Of a DNA stretch of 64,000 bases, positions 43,779 through 53,210 are shown in pieces. The translations under genes were made by a program, and so were the position numbers. Source of the stretch: Pseudarthrobacter phenanthrenivorans Sphe3 (lineage in GTDB: Bacteria > Actinomycetota > Actinomycetes > Actinomycetales > Micrococcaceae); NCBI RefSeq assembly GCF_000189535.1, contig NC_015145.1, positions 1,550,001 to 1,614,000 of the forward strand, written 5' to 3'. The notes under the pieces are model-generated. The model was given only the letters and a program-made list of their open reading frames with translations. It was not told where the DNA came from and made no database searches. How positions within the stretch are numbered: position 1 is the first letter of the stretch; each line of letters opens with the position of its first letter.

Positions 43779-43963
43779 GTGAATAATGCCACGATGCTGC
43801 TGCCTGGGCTTCACTCCGTCCTGCCGGTAGGGGCGTCTCCTCTAGAATTGATAAAGATGTACGGACTTCGAAGCGCTTGATTTCGGGTTGCGTAGGAAAA
43901 CAAAACACGGATACGAGCGGCTGCAGTTGCGCCAGTGGTCAGCTCACAACAGGAGGAATCCAC

Positions 43964-45820
43964 ATGGCTGAGCACAACGGGGGCAACCGGGGCGGCAACG
44001 ACCGCGGCGGGTTCCGCGGCAACAACAATTCTGGCGGGGAGCCCCGCGGGTTCCGTGCCCGCACCAACCGAGACGGCAGCGATCCCGCGCGGCGTTCTGC
44101 CAGCGGTGGAGAGCGCAAGCCTTTCGGTGACCGTGACAAGAAGCCTTTTGGTGACCGTGACAAGAAGCCTTTTGGTGAGCGTCCGCGTCGTGACGGCGAG
44201 GGTGATCGCCGTGGATTCGGTGGCGGCGAGCGTAAGCCCTTCGGCGACCGTGACCGTAAGCCGTACGGAGACCGGGAGAACCGATCCTTTGGTGAGCGTC
44301 CGCGTCGTGACGGCGAGGGGGACCGCCGTGGATTCGGTGGCGGCGAGCGTAAGCCCTTCGGCGACCGTGACCGCAAACCGTACGGCGACCGGGAGAACCG
44401 AACCTTCGGGGACCGTCCGCGTCGTGACGGCGAGGGGGATCGCCGTGGATTCGGTGGCGGCGAGCGTAAGCCCTTCCGCGACCGTGACCGTAAGCCCTTT
44501 GGTGACCGTGACCGTAAGCCGTACGGCGACCGGGAGAACCGCTCCTTCGGGGACCGCCCTCGGCGTGACGGAGAAGGCGACCGCCGTGGCTTCGGTGGGG
44601 GAGAGAACCGGAAACCCTTCGGTGACCGCAGCGAAAGGCCAGCCCGCGGTGACCGCCAGGACCGCGCGCCCCGCAGCTTCGACCGCGGTGCCAGCCGTGG
44701 CGACGCCGGTCCCCGCAGCTTCGGGCGTGACCGCCAGGAAGACCGTCCTGTTCGGGTGCCCAACGTCCGTGACCTCCGCAGCGCGAACCGGCCGGACCGC
44801 GAAAGGTCGCCGGAAATTGATGAGGATGTCACAGGCAAGGAACTTGACCGCGCCACCCAGCACCAGATCAAGACGCTCGAGGCGAAGAGCGCGGAGTGGG
44901 TCGCCCGCCACCTGGTCATGGCAGGCCGCCTGATCGATGAAGAACCCGAACTCGCTTTCCAGCATGCACTGGCTGCCAGCCGGCGCGGAGGCAGGCTGGC
45001 AGCGGTCCGGGAAGCCGTAGGGCTGACGGCCTACGCAGCCGGCCACTATGGCGAGGCCCTGCGGGAGTTCCGCACATACCGCCGCATCAGCGGGTCCAAC
45101 GTCCACCTTCCGGTCATGGCGGACTGTGAACGTGGCCTGGGCCGCCCGGACCGCGCCTTGGACGTGGCACGGTCTGAAGAAGCCCAGGACCTGGATGCCC
45201 CCGGCAAAGCGGAGCTCGCAATCGTGGCCGCCGGTGCCAGGACAGACCTCGGCCAGCTGGACGCCGCTGTGGCCGAACTGGAAATCCCTCAGCTGGACAT
45301 CAACCGGGCCTTTTCCTACAGCCCGCGGCTGTTCCGTGCCTACGCTGACGCCCTGTCCGGCGTAGGCCGCGACGAGGAGGCTGAGAAATGGCGCAAGCAG
45401 GCCGTCGTGGCCGAAAACGCCTTGGGCCAGGGTGTGGATGAGGAGCCCGACATCATCGACCTCGGCTGGGACGAGGAGGAAGAGGCCAGGGAAGAAGCCG
45501 AACGCCGCCGTTTGCTGGAGCGCGCCTCCCAGGCGTCCAAGACCGCCCCCAAGGCCGCATCCGCTGCCGGCGCAGCTGAAGCCGTGCCCGGAGCCAGCCC
45601 GGCCAGCGAGCCGCAGGACGCCGGCATCGACGACCAGGAAGCCGACTACTTTGTCTCCGATGACGCTGAATCGGACGAGGACTCCGTGGAGCCGGACGAG
45701 CTGGAGACCGCAACCGAAAACGACGGCGGCGCTGACGGCGGCCATGCTGAGGCAGGCGATGCTGACGGTCAGGACCTGGAATACCAGGCCGGGGACCAGC
45801 AGGACCGCCGGGAAGACTGA
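43964..45820 (+). CDS. RG/RD-repeat disordered protein with C-terminal TPR-like domain
   Basis: A 618-residue protein from ATG 43964, with AGGAGGA 8 nt upstream. Residues about 1-290 are disordered and rich in Arg, Gly and Asp, with about four copies of a 39-residue unit built of R-K-P-F-G-D-R-D-R-K-P-Y-G-D and R-P-R-R-D-G-E-G-D-R-R-G-F-G-G-G-E. Residues about 320-510 are helical and TPR-like (A-F-Q-H-A-L-A-A-S, Y-G-E-A-L-R-E-F-R-T-Y). An acidic tail follows. I do not know its function. The RG-rich part suggests RNA binding. The long opposite-strand frame here is a by-product of the biased codons. TAGAAT at 43850-43855 may be its -10. Confidence 0.8.
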   Translation: MAEHNGGNRGGNDRGGFRGNNNSGGEPRGFRARTNRDGSDPARRSASGGERKPFGDRDKKPFGDRDKKPFGERPRRDGEGDRRGFGGGERKPFGDRDRKPYGDRENRSFGERPRRDGEGDRRGFGGGERKPFGDRDRKPYGDRENRTFGDRPRRDGEGDRRGFGGGERKPFRDRDRKPFGDRDRKPYGDRENRSFGDRPRRDGEGDRRGFGGGENRKPFGDRSERPARGDRQDRAPRSFDRGASRGDAGPRSFGRDRQEDRPVRVPNVRDLRSANRPDRERSPEIDEDVTGKELDRATQHQIKTLEAKSAEWVARHLVMAGRLIDEEPELAFQHALAASRRGGRLAAVREAVGLTAYAAGHYGEALREFRTYRRISGSNVHLPVMADCERGLGRPDRALDVARSEEAQDLDAPGKAELAIVAAGARTDLGQLDAAVAELEIPQLDINRAFSYSPRLFRAYADALSGVGRDEEAEKWRKQAVVAENALGQGVDEEPDIIDLGWDEEEEAREEAERRRLLERASQASKTAPKAASAAGAAEAVPGASPASEPQDAGIDDQEADYFVSDDAESDEDSVEPDELETATENDGGADGGHAEAGDADGQDLEYQAGDQQDRRED

Positions 45821-45823
45821 CGA

Positions 45824-46813
45824 ATGGCTGACGTCCCCCTGATTTCCCTGTTTGATGCACTCCTGGCTGACCTGGACGGGGTGGTCTATGCCGGTCCGCA
45901 TGCCATTCCCGGTGCCATCGAGTCCCTGAAGCAGCTCACCGGCCTTGGCGTCGGGCTGGGCTACGTGACGAACAATGCGTCCCGTTCACCCGCACAGGTG
46001 GCTGCCCACCTCCGGGAACTCGGGGCACCTGCCGAGGACCAGCAGGTGGTCAGTTCCTCGCAGGCCGCCGCAGACCTGCTCGCGTCCCTGCTGGCCCCGG
46101 GTTCCAGGGTCCTGATCACCGGAAGCCCGGCCCTGGCCGCGGAGATTGAACTGGTTGGACTGGTGCCTGTCTACAGCCAAGGGGAAGAACCGGTGGCGGT
46201 GGTACAGGGCTTCAACCCCGAAATCGGGTGGAAAGACCTGGCCGAAGCAACCTACGTGGTGAACGCCGGTGCGCTCTGGGTTGCCACCAACACCGACATG
46301 TCCATTCCGCAGGCCCGCGGCATCGCCCCGGGCAACGGAACGCTGGTCTCTGCGGTGGCAGCGGCAACAGGCCAAACCCCGCGGGTGGCCGGGAAGCCGG
46401 AAGCGCCGCTGTTCCATTCCGCAGCCAAACGGCTCGGCGCGGAGCGTCCCCTGGTGGTTGGGGACCGGCTGGATACCGACATCCTGGGCGGTAACAACGC
46501 AGGATTCGCAACAGTGGCGGTCCTGACCGGCGTCGATACCCGGCAAACCATCCTGGCTGCCCGCGCCGCCGAGCGCCCGGACTACATCATCAGCTCCCTC
46601 GCGGACCTGCACCGGGCGTACCCGGACGTGACGCACGACGACGGCACGTACGCATGCGGTGAGGCAACCGCCCGCGTGGCCAACGGCGCAGTGGGGATCA
46701 TCGGCAGCCCGGACAGCCTTGATTCCTGGCGGGCTGCCTGCGCGGCCTGGTGGGGAGCCACTCCGGATGCCGCCGTACCGCAGACGCCTGAACTCGTCTG
46801 GCTGGATCACTAG
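45824..46813 (+). CDS. HAD-IIA family phosphatase (NagD-like)
   Basis: A 329-residue haloacid-dehalogenase hydrolase. The nucleophile motif is L-A-D-L-D-G-V-V-Y near residue 14. T-N-N-A-S-R-S near 48 is motif II, and G-D-R-L-D-T-D-I-L-G-G near 220 is motif IV, with K-P-E-A in motif III. The type IIA cap lies between. Relatives dephosphorylate small sugar or nucleotide phosphates such as UMP, glycerol 3-phosphate or 2-phosphoglycolate; the substrate is not readable. It begins 3 bp after the RG-repeat gene. Confidence 0.88.
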   Translation: MADVPLISLFDALLADLDGVVYAGPHAIPGAIESLKQLTGLGVGLGYVTNNASRSPAQVAAHLRELGAPAEDQQVVSSSQAAADLLASLLAPGSRVLITGSPALAAEIELVGLVPVYSQGEEPVAVVQGFNPEIGWKDLAEATYVVNAGALWVATNTDMSIPQARGIAPGNGTLVSAVAAATGQTPRVAGKPEAPLFHSAAKRLGAERPLVVGDRLDTDILGGNNAGFATVAVLTGVDTRQTILAARAAERPDYIISSLADLHRAYPDVTHDDGTYACGEATARVANGAVGIIGSPDSLDSWRAACAAWWGATPDAAVPQTPELVWLDH

Positions 46814-46816
46814 ACT
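46811..46816 (+). promoter_or_regulatory. -10 box for a leaderless transcript
   Basis: TAGACT, 6 nt (GGTGGA), then ATG at 46823; the TAG is the stop codon of the HAD gene. GGTGGA could also act as a close Shine-Dalgarno sequence. Confidence 0.4.
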
Positions 46817-46822
46817 GGTGGA

Positions 46823-47044
46823 ATGACTGCGCTGACCGAACCTGATGATGCAGCAGCCCAGCCTTCCCCGGATTGGCCTGATCCCACTGAAGCGGGCGTC
46901 ACGGACCCCGTGGTGGCACAGGCCCTCGTGCGGCTGCGTGCCCTGCAGCAGGTCCCCGTCTCCGAGCACGAAAACGTCTACAACGAACTTCACGATGAGC
47001 TTCTTGCCGCACTGAACGCCCAGCCCGCGGACGGGGGCACCTGA
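46823..47044 (+). CDS. Small acidic protein, unknown function
   Basis: A 73-residue soluble, acidic protein. The first 25 residues are Pro/Asp/Ala-rich and probably disordered; the rest is one or two helices (V-V-A-Q-A-L-V-R-L-R-A-L, Y-N-E-L-H-D-E-L-L-A-A-L). The stop shares its last base with the tlyA start, so it is co-translated with tlyA. Comparable small genes precede tlyA in many actinobacteria, but I know no function. Confidence 0.7.
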   Translation: MTALTEPDDAAAQPSPDWPDPTEAGVTDPVVAQALVRLRALQQVPVSEHENVYNELHDELLAALNAQPADGGT

Positions 47045-47859
47045 TGGCGGTGCGCCTTGACCAGGCCCTGGTTGCGCGCGGCCTGGCCCGGTCGCGCACC
47101 CATGCGGCCACGCTGATTGCCGAGGGGAAAGTCAGCTCCGCCGGCCAGATCCTCAGCAAGGCGTCCCTCCAAGTGGACGACGGCAAGGACCTCGCCGTGC
47201 GGCATGACGAACAGGACACCTACGTCAGCCGGGCGGGGCACAAGCTGGCAGGTGCCCTTGACGCTTTCCCCGCGATCAAACCGCAAGGTAAAAGGTGCCT
47301 CGACGCCGGTGCCTCCACGGGCGGCTTCACTGACGTGCTGCTCCGGCGCGGGGCCGCGCACGTGGTGGCGGTCGACGTCGGGCACGGCCAGCTGGTGCCG
47401 CAGCTCCGTGAAGATCCGCGCGTGGAAGTCCACGAGGGACTGAACGTCCGCTACATGTCCCCGGCGGACATCGGCGGTCCCGCCGAGCTCACCGTGGCCG
47501 ACCTGTCCTTTATCTCCCTTGCCCTCGTGGTGGGTCCGCTTGCGGAATGCACCGAACCGGGCGGGGACCTTGTGCTGATGGTCAAACCCCAGTTTGAGAT
47601 CGGCAAGGACCGGCTGGGACGCACCGGTGTGGTGACATCCGACCGGGAGCGCAGGCTGGCGGTAGAGAAAGTTGCCAAGGCAGCGCTCGACGCCGGGCTG
47701 GACCTGTGCGGCCTGGCGGTCAGTCCGCTGCCCGGCCAGGACGGAAACGTCGAATACTTCCTGTGGATAAAACGCAGGATCAGTGAAGACTTGCCTAAGA
47801 TCGAAGAGCGTGAGGCAGCGGCCGCTGCTTTGCTCGGACGAATCTGGCCGAACCACTAG
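47044..47859 (+). CDS. tlyA: TlyA-family rRNA 2'-O-methyltransferase
   Basis: A 271-residue protein with an N-terminal S4 RNA-binding domain (about 1-60, V-R-L-D-Q-A-L-V-A-R-G-L-A-R-S-R) and an FtsJ-like methyltransferase domain (about 65-250), with SAM motif C-L-D-A-G-A-S-T-G-G-F-T-D near residue 85 and V-K-P-Q-F-E near 180. TlyA methylates 16S and 23S rRNA and gives capreomycin sensitivity in mycobacteria. It leads the tlyA-nadK-recN set common to actinobacteria. Confidence 0.92.
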   Translation: MAVRLDQALVARGLARSRTHAATLIAEGKVSSAGQILSKASLQVDDGKDLAVRHDEQDTYVSRAGHKLAGALDAFPAIKPQGKRCLDAGASTGGFTDVLLRRGAAHVVAVDVGHGQLVPQLREDPRVEVHEGLNVRYMSPADIGGPAELTVADLSFISLALVVGPLAECTEPGGDLVLMVKPQFEIGKDRLGRTGVVTSDRERRLAVEKVAKAALDAGLDLCGLAVSPLPGQDGNVEYFLWIKRRISEDLPKIEEREAAAAALLGRIWPNH

Positions 47860-47872
47860 AGAGCGGAACCTG

Positions 47873-48898
47873 ATGAGCAGGCGTGTACTGGTCCTTGCCC
47901 ATACGGGCCGCGAGGACTCACTGAAGGCCGCCTGGGAGGCGTGCGCCCTCCTGCATGCCTCCGGCATTGTCCCGGTGATGCAGGAGTCCGAGCTGGGGGA
48001 CATGGAGAGGTTCTTCGGGCACCTGGCACAGCCCGTGGAAGTCCTCCACGACCACGTCCAGCTCCCCGATGTTGAACTGGTCATGGTCCTGGGCGGTGAC
48101 GGCACCATTCTGCGGGCCGCCGAACTGGTCCGCGAGGTGGACGTGCCGCTCCTGGGCGTGAACCTCGGCCACGTGGGCTTCCTTGCCGAAAGCGAACGGG
48201 CGGACCTGGCCCAGACGGTCGACTGGATCGCCAGCCGCGAGTACACCGTGGAAGAGCGCATGACCATCGATGTGCAGGTGTGGGTGCGGGGCCAGAAGAT
48301 CTGGCACACGTGGGCGTTGAACGAGGCAGCCATTGAGAAGGCCAACCGGGAGCGCATGCTTGAGGTCGTGACCGAAGTGGACGAACGTCCGCTGACGTCC
48401 TTTGGCTGTGACGGCATCGTGCTGGCCACCCCCACAGGTTCCACGGCTTACGGTTTTTCCGCTGGAGGCCCCGTGGTGTGGCCGGAGGTGGAGGCCCTGG
48501 TGATTGTCCCCATCAGCGCCCATGCGCTGTTCGCCAAGCCCCTGGTGGTTTCTCCCCGCTCCCGGCTCGCCGTTGAAGTCCTGGGCCGGACGGATGCCCA
48601 GGGTGTCCTGTGGTGTGACGGCAGGCGCTCGGTGGACCTGCCGCCGGGCGCAAGGGTTGAGGTCACCAAATCCGCCACTCCGGTGAGGCTCGCCCGCACC
48701 CACCAGACTCCCTTCTCCGCCCGCCTGGTCCGGAAGTTCGAGCTGCCCATCCATGGTTGGCGGGGCCCTGTGCTCAAGGCCGAATCCGTGCACACCGGGC
48801 CCATCCCCATCGTCAGGACGCCGCGGCCCATGCCACCGCTCCAGGTACCGCAGGCCGGCCAGCCCGATGCTGACACCGATCCGTCGACTGCAAAGTGA
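47873..48898 (+). CDS. nadK: NAD kinase
   Basis: A 341-residue ATP- or polyphosphate-dependent kinase making NADP. Motifs: V-L-G-G-D-G-T-I-L-R near residue 75, N-L-G-H-V-G-F-L-A and T-P-T-G-S-T-A-Y-G-F-S-A-G-G-P. I start at ATG 47873, which begins the conserved R-R-V-L-V-L-A-H-T-G; upstream frame overlaps tlyA. The C-terminal 35 residues are Pro-rich and not conserved. recN starts 4 bp later. Confidence 0.94.
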   Translation: MSRRVLVLAHTGREDSLKAAWEACALLHASGIVPVMQESELGDMERFFGHLAQPVEVLHDHVQLPDVELVMVLGGDGTILRAAELVREVDVPLLGVNLGHVGFLAESERADLAQTVDWIASREYTVEERMTIDVQVWVRGQKIWHTWALNEAAIEKANRERMLEVVTEVDERPLTSFGCDGIVLATPTGSTAYGFSAGGPVVWPEVEALVIVPISAHALFAKPLVVSPRSRLAVEVLGRTDAQGVLWCDGRRSVDLPPGARVEVTKSATPVRLARTHQTPFSARLVRKFELPIHGWRGPVLKAESVHTGPIPIVRTPRPMPPLQVPQAGQPDADTDPSTAK

Positions 48899-48902
48899 AG
48901 CC

Positions 48903-50642
48903 ATGCTTGAAGAACTGAGAATCCGCGATCTTGGCGTCATCACTGACGCAACCTTGCCGCTGGGACCTGGCCTGAGCGTAGTGACCGGCGAGACTGGTGC
49001 CGGCAAGACCATGGTGGTCACCGCCGTCGGGCTCCTCCTCGGCGCCCGTTCGGATGCGGGGGCGGTCCGGAGCGGAGCGAAGAGCGCCACCGCAGAGGCT
49101 GTCCTGAAGCTCGACGCCGGCCATCCCGCTATTGCCCGGGCCCTGGACGCAGGTGCGGAGGCGGAAGAGTTCGACGGCGGTGCGGAGCTGATTCTCGCCC
49201 GCCGCCTGGGCTCGGACGGCCGCAGCCGTGCTTTCCTGGGCGGCAGGGCCGCGCCGGTGGGGGTCCTGGCCGAGATCGGCGAAACCCTGGTGGTGGTCCA
49301 CGGCCAGTCGGACCAGATCCGGCTCAAGGGCGCGGCTGCACAGCGGGGCGCCCTGGACAAGTTCGCGGGCGAGGCTTTGGCGGGTCCGCTCACGGCCTAC
49401 CAGGACCTGTACAGCCGGTGGAAGTCCAGCCTGGCCGAGCTGGAGGAGCTCCGCAGTGCGGCCCGGGACCGGCTGCGGGAAGCGGAGTCCCTGCAGAGTG
49501 CCCTCGCCGAGATTGACGAGGTGGATCCGCAGCCCGGCGAAGACGAGCTGCTCAAGGCCGAAGCCGTGAAGCTGGCCAACGTGGAGGAGCTCCGGATCGC
49601 CGCGAGCACAGCCCACCAGGCCCTCATTGCCGAGGATTTCGGCGAGGCGGGGGACGCCACAACCCTGGTTGACACCGCCAAACGGACCCTCGAGCACGTG
49701 GCGGAGCACGACGCCGAGCTGGGTTCCGCTGCAGCCCGGCTGGCCGAGGTCGGCTTCCTGTTGAACGACATCGCCACGGAGCTGGCGAGCTACCAGGCCG
49801 GGCTGGACACGGAAGGACCGGAGCGGCTCGCGGAGATCGAGGACCGGCGGGCCGCCCTGGCCAAGCTGGTCCGGAAGTATGCTCCCACCATCGATGAGGT
49901 CCTGGTTTGGGCCGAAAACGCCCGGGTGCGCTTCGACGAACTGCAGGACGATTCCACGCGCATCGAAACCCTGGACGCCGAGGTGGTGAAGGCTGAGGCG
50001 GACCTGAAGAAGCAGGCTGCCGCGATCAGCAAGATCAGGGCCAAGGCCGCGAAGGACCTTTCGGCCAGGGTCAGCGCGGAGCTGAAGGCGTTGGCCATGG
50101 CCGATGCCACCCTGGTGATCAACCTTGAGCAGGCCGGGCAGCTGGGGCCGCACGGAGCCGATGAGATCAGCTTCCTGCTGCAGCCCCACTCCGGCGCCCC
50201 CGCCCGCCCCCTGGGCAAGGGCGCCTCGGGCGGTGAACTGTCGCGCGTCATGCTTGCCATCGAAGTGGTGCTGGCAGCGGTGGACCCCGTCCCGACGTTC
50301 GTGTTCGACGAGGTGGACGCCGGCGTCGGCGGACGTGCGGCCGTCGAAATCGGCCGCAGGCTGGCCATGCTGGCCCGCCACGTCCAGGTGCTGGTGGTCA
50401 CGCACCTGCCGCAGGTGGCGGCCTTTGCCGACCAGCACATCACCGTCACCAAGACCTCAGTCCGGGGAGCCGACGGCGGAACCGCCACCGGCTTCACCTC
50501 CAGTGATGTCCGCCTCCTCGACGGTCCGGAACGGGTCCGGGAACTGGCCCGCATGCTGGCCGGCCAGGAGGATTCCGAGTCGGCGCAGGCCCACGCCCAG
50601 GAACTGCTGGACGACGCAAAGCTCCTGCCCCAGCGCGCCTGA
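48903..50642 (+). CDS. recN: DNA repair protein RecN
   Basis: A 579-residue SMC-like ATPase for double-strand break repair. The start at ATG 48903 gives M-L-E-E-L-R-I-R-D-L-G-V-I, the usual RecN N-terminus. Walker A is G-E-T-G-A-G-K-T at residues 29-36. A long coiled-coil (about 150-380, Ala/Glu/Leu-rich) separates it from the signature S-G-G-E-L-S-R and Walker B F-V-F-D-E-V-D-A-G-V-G-G. No LexA box is seen before it, so here it is probably expressed with nadK. Confidence 0.94.
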   Translation: MLEELRIRDLGVITDATLPLGPGLSVVTGETGAGKTMVVTAVGLLLGARSDAGAVRSGAKSATAEAVLKLDAGHPAIARALDAGAEAEEFDGGAELILARRLGSDGRSRAFLGGRAAPVGVLAEIGETLVVVHGQSDQIRLKGAAAQRGALDKFAGEALAGPLTAYQDLYSRWKSSLAELEELRSAARDRLREAESLQSALAEIDEVDPQPGEDELLKAEAVKLANVEELRIAASTAHQALIAEDFGEAGDATTLVDTAKRTLEHVAEHDAELGSAAARLAEVGFLLNDIATELASYQAGLDTEGPERLAEIEDRRAALAKLVRKYAPTIDEVLVWAENARVRFDELQDDSTRIETLDAEVVKAEADLKKQAAAISKIRAKAAKDLSARVSAELKALAMADATLVINLEQAGQLGPHGADEISFLLQPHSGAPARPLGKGASGGELSRVMLAIEVVLAAVDPVPTFVFDEVDAGVGGRAAVEIGRRLAMLARHVQVLVVTHLPQVAAFADQHITVTKTSVRGADGGTATGFTSSDVRLLDGPERVRELARMLAGQEDSESAQAHAQELLDDAKLLPQRA

Positions 50643-50750
50643 AACCCGGCTTTGCCGTGTGCCGGCCACCGGTCCCCTTGCTCCGGGGGCGGCCCGACCG
50701 GCAGACTTGGGCGTTTGGGGAACACTGCCGGCGACCCGTGGAAGGCTCAA

Positions 50751-52523
50751 ATGATGATAAGCTCGAATTCCGTGGTGCAGCGATCAAATTCCCGTGTAAA
50801 TTCCCGGTTCCCGGGCTCATCCAAGACGACCAAACACATCTTCGTAACCGGTGGTGTGGCGTCCTCGCTCGGTAAGGGACTGACGGCGTCAAGCCTCGGT
50901 CATCTGCTGCGGGCACGCGGCCTGTCTGTAACCATGCAGAAGCTCGATCCGTACCTGAACGTGGATCCGGGCACCATGAACCCCTTCCAGCACGGCGAGG
51001 TCTTCGTCACCGACGACGGCGCAGAGACCGACCTGGACATCGGGCACTATGAGCGCTTCCTCGACGAGAACCTCGAAGGCTCAGCCAACGTCACCACCGG
51101 CCAGGTGTACTCCACGGTCATCGCCAAGGAGCGCCGTGGCGAATACCTGGGCGACACCGTCCAGGTCATCCCGCACATCACGGACGAAATCAAGCGCCGC
51201 ATGCGACTGCCCGCCGAGGGCAAGAACGCCCCGGACGTGATCATCACCGAAATCGGCGGCACCGTTGGCGACATCGAGTCCCAGCCCTTCCTGGAGTCCG
51301 CCCGCCAGGTCCGCCAGGACATCGGCCGGACGAATGTCTTCTTCCTCCACGTTTCGCTGGTTCCGTACATCGGGCCGTCCCAGGAGCTGAAGACCAAGCC
51401 AACCCAGCACTCCGTTGCGGCGTTGCGCTCCATCGGCATCCAGCCCGAAGCCATCGTGATCCGTTCGGACCGCGAAGTCCCCGAGGCCATGCGCGAAAAG
51501 ATCGGCCGCATGTGCGACGTCGACATCGACGCCGTGGTCAACGCCGCCGATGCCCCCAGCATTTACGACATCCCCAAGACCCTGCACACCCAGGGCCTGG
51601 ATTCCTACATCGTGCGCGCCCTGGACCTGCCGTTCAAGGATGTGGACTGGACCAGCTGGGACAAGCTGCTCGAAGCGGTCCACAACCCCAAGCACCACGT
51701 GGAAATCGCACTGGTGGGCAAGTACATCGACCTGCCGGACGCCTACCTTTCCGTGACCGAGGCCCTGCGCGCCGGCGGTTTTGCCAACGACGCCAAGGTC
51801 AAGATCCGCTGGGTCCCCTCGGACGAATGCGAAACCCGCGAAGGCGCCATCAAGGCGCTCGACGGCGTCGACGCCATCTGCGTCCCGGGCGGCTTCGGCA
51901 TCCGCGGACTCGAGGGCAAACTCGGTGCCCTGAAATTCGCCCGCGAAACCAAGCTTCCCGTCCTGGGCCTGTGCCTGGGCCTGCAGTGCATGGTCATCGA
52001 ATACGCCCGCAACGTGGTGGGACTCGAAGGCGCCTCTTCCAGTGAGTTCGAGCCGGATTCGAAGTACCCGGTCATCGCCACCATGGAAGAGCAGCTGGAA
52101 TTCGTCGAAGGCCGCGGCGACCTGGGCGGCACCATGCGCCTGGGCCTCTACGAAGCCAAGCTCGAGGCCGGTTCGGTGATCGCCGGGACGTACGGCAAGA
52201 CCACCGTCAGCGAACGCCACCGCCACCGCTACGAGGTCAACAACAAGTACCGCGAGCAGATCGCCGCCGAAGGCCTGGTCTTCTCCGGCACGTCCCCGGA
52301 CGGCAAGCTCGTGGAATTCGTGGAGCTGCCGGCAGACGTCCACCCGTACTACGTGGCCACCCAGGCGCACCCCGAACTGAGCTCTCGTCCCACCCGGCCG
52401 CACCCGCTGTTCGCCGGCCTGGTCAAGGCGGCACTGGACCACCAGGGAGTGGCCGACACGGCTGCCGCCGCAGGCGCCGGCGCTGCCCAGGACGAGCCGT
52501 CCGGTACGGTAGCCGCTAAGTAG
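50751..52523 (+). CDS. pyrG: CTP synthase
   Basis: A 590-residue enzyme aminating UTP to CTP. The amidoligase domain begins with [16 protein letters not shown] and includes H-Y-E-R-F near residue 100. The C-terminal glutaminase domain has G-L-C-L-G-L-Q with the catalytic Cys, and A-H-P-E-L. ATG 50751 and ATG 50754 are adjacent; either gives about 25 residues before the core. The 108-bp gap after recN may hold a promoter, but none is clear. Confidence 0.95.
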   Translation: MMISSNSVVQRSNSRVNSRFPGSSKTTKHIFVTGGVASSLGKGLTASSLGHLLRARGLSVTMQKLDPYLNVDPGTMNPFQHGEVFVTDDGAETDLDIGHYERFLDENLEGSANVTTGQVYSTVIAKERRGEYLGDTVQVIPHITDEIKRRMRLPAEGKNAPDVIITEIGGTVGDIESQPFLESARQVRQDIGRTNVFFLHVSLVPYIGPSQELKTKPTQHSVAALRSIGIQPEAIVIRSDREVPEAMREKIGRMCDVDIDAVVNAADAPSIYDIPKTLHTQGLDSYIVRALDLPFKDVDWTSWDKLLEAVHNPKHHVEIALVGKYIDLPDAYLSVTEALRAGGFANDAKVKIRWVPSDECETREGAIKALDGVDAICVPGGFGIRGLEGKLGALKFARETKLPVLGLCLGLQCMVIEYARNVVGLEGASSSEFEPDSKYPVIATMEEQLEFVEGRGDLGGTMRLGLYEAKLEAGSVIAGTYGKTTVSERHRHRYEVNNKYREQIAAEGLVFSGTSPDGKLVEFVELPADVHPYYVATQAHPELSSRPTRPHPLFAGLVKAALDHQGVADTAAAAGAGAAQDEPSGTVAAK

Positions 52524-52550
52524 TTTCCGCAACAGAAAAAGGACGGCGCG

Positions 52551-53210
52551 ATGCCCGGTTCACCTGAAGCCACCCATGTAGTCAAGGTTTCGGATGCGCC
52601 GAGCCCGCGCCGTCTTCTGTCCACGGAGAAGGTCTACGAGGGACGGATCTGGGACGTTGTCAGCGACACCTTCCAGCTGCAGGAGACGGGCGAAGCCCTT
52701 ACCCGGGATTACATCGACCACCCCGGCGCGGTGGCCGTGCTGCCCATGAACGACGACGGCGAGATCCTCCTCCTGAAGCAGTACCGCCACCCCGTGGGCA
52801 TGGACCTCTGGGAGATCCCGGCCGGCCTGCTGGACGTGGAGGGCGAGGACTTCCAGGTGGGGGCGGCCCGCGAACTGGCTGAAGAGGCGGACCTCGCGGC
52901 CAGCACGTGGAACGTCCTGGCCGATGTCTTCAACTCCCCGGGTTCCTCCAGTGAGGCCATCAGGATCTACCTGGCCCGCGGCCTTACCGAAGTCCCGCAC
53001 CACGACCGCCACGAGCGGACCGACGAGGAAGCCGAGATCGAGTTCCACTGGATCGGTCTGGACGACGCCGTGGAGTCGGTGCTGGCAGGCCGGCTGCACA
53101 ACCCATCCGCCGTCGTCGGAATCCTGGCCGCCGCTGCCGCACGCGCGCGGGGATATGCACACCTCCGCCCCGCTGACGCACCCTGGCCGGCGCACCCCAG
53201 CCAGCGCTGA
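52551..53210 (+). CDS. Nudix hydrolase, ADP-ribose pyrophosphatase type
   Basis: A 219-residue Nudix protein. The box is G-L-L-D-V-E-G-E then [11 protein letters not shown] near residue 100, preceded by Q-Y-R-H-P-V and E-I-P-A-G, both typical of ADP-ribose pyrophosphatases (NudF-like). It hydrolyses ADP-ribose or related NDP-sugars. The position between pyrG and xerD is common in actinobacteria. Its stop overlaps the xerD start (TGATG). Confidence 0.88.
   Translation: MPGSPEATHVVKVSDAPSPRRLLSTEKVYEGRIWDVVSDTFQLQETGEALTRDYIDHPGAVAVLPMNDDGEILLLKQYRHPVGMDLWEIPAGLLDVEGEDFQVGAARELAEEADLAASTWNVLADVFNSPGSSSEAIRIYLARGLTEVPHHDRHERTDEEAEIEFHWIGLDDAVESVLAGRLHNPSAVVGILAAAAARARGYAHLRPADAPWPAHPSQR

Noticed and set aside
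43811-45901. A 696-codon open frame on the minus strand opposite the RG-repeat gene
   Set aside because: It mirrors the biased codons of the plus-strand repeats (Arg/Gly/Asp giving Thr/Val/Ala), has no family features, and overlaps the start of the HAD gene.
48880-48902. LexA box before recN
   Set aside because: recN is often SOS-controlled, but neither TCGAAC nor GTTCGA with the right spacing occurs in the gap or the end of nadK.
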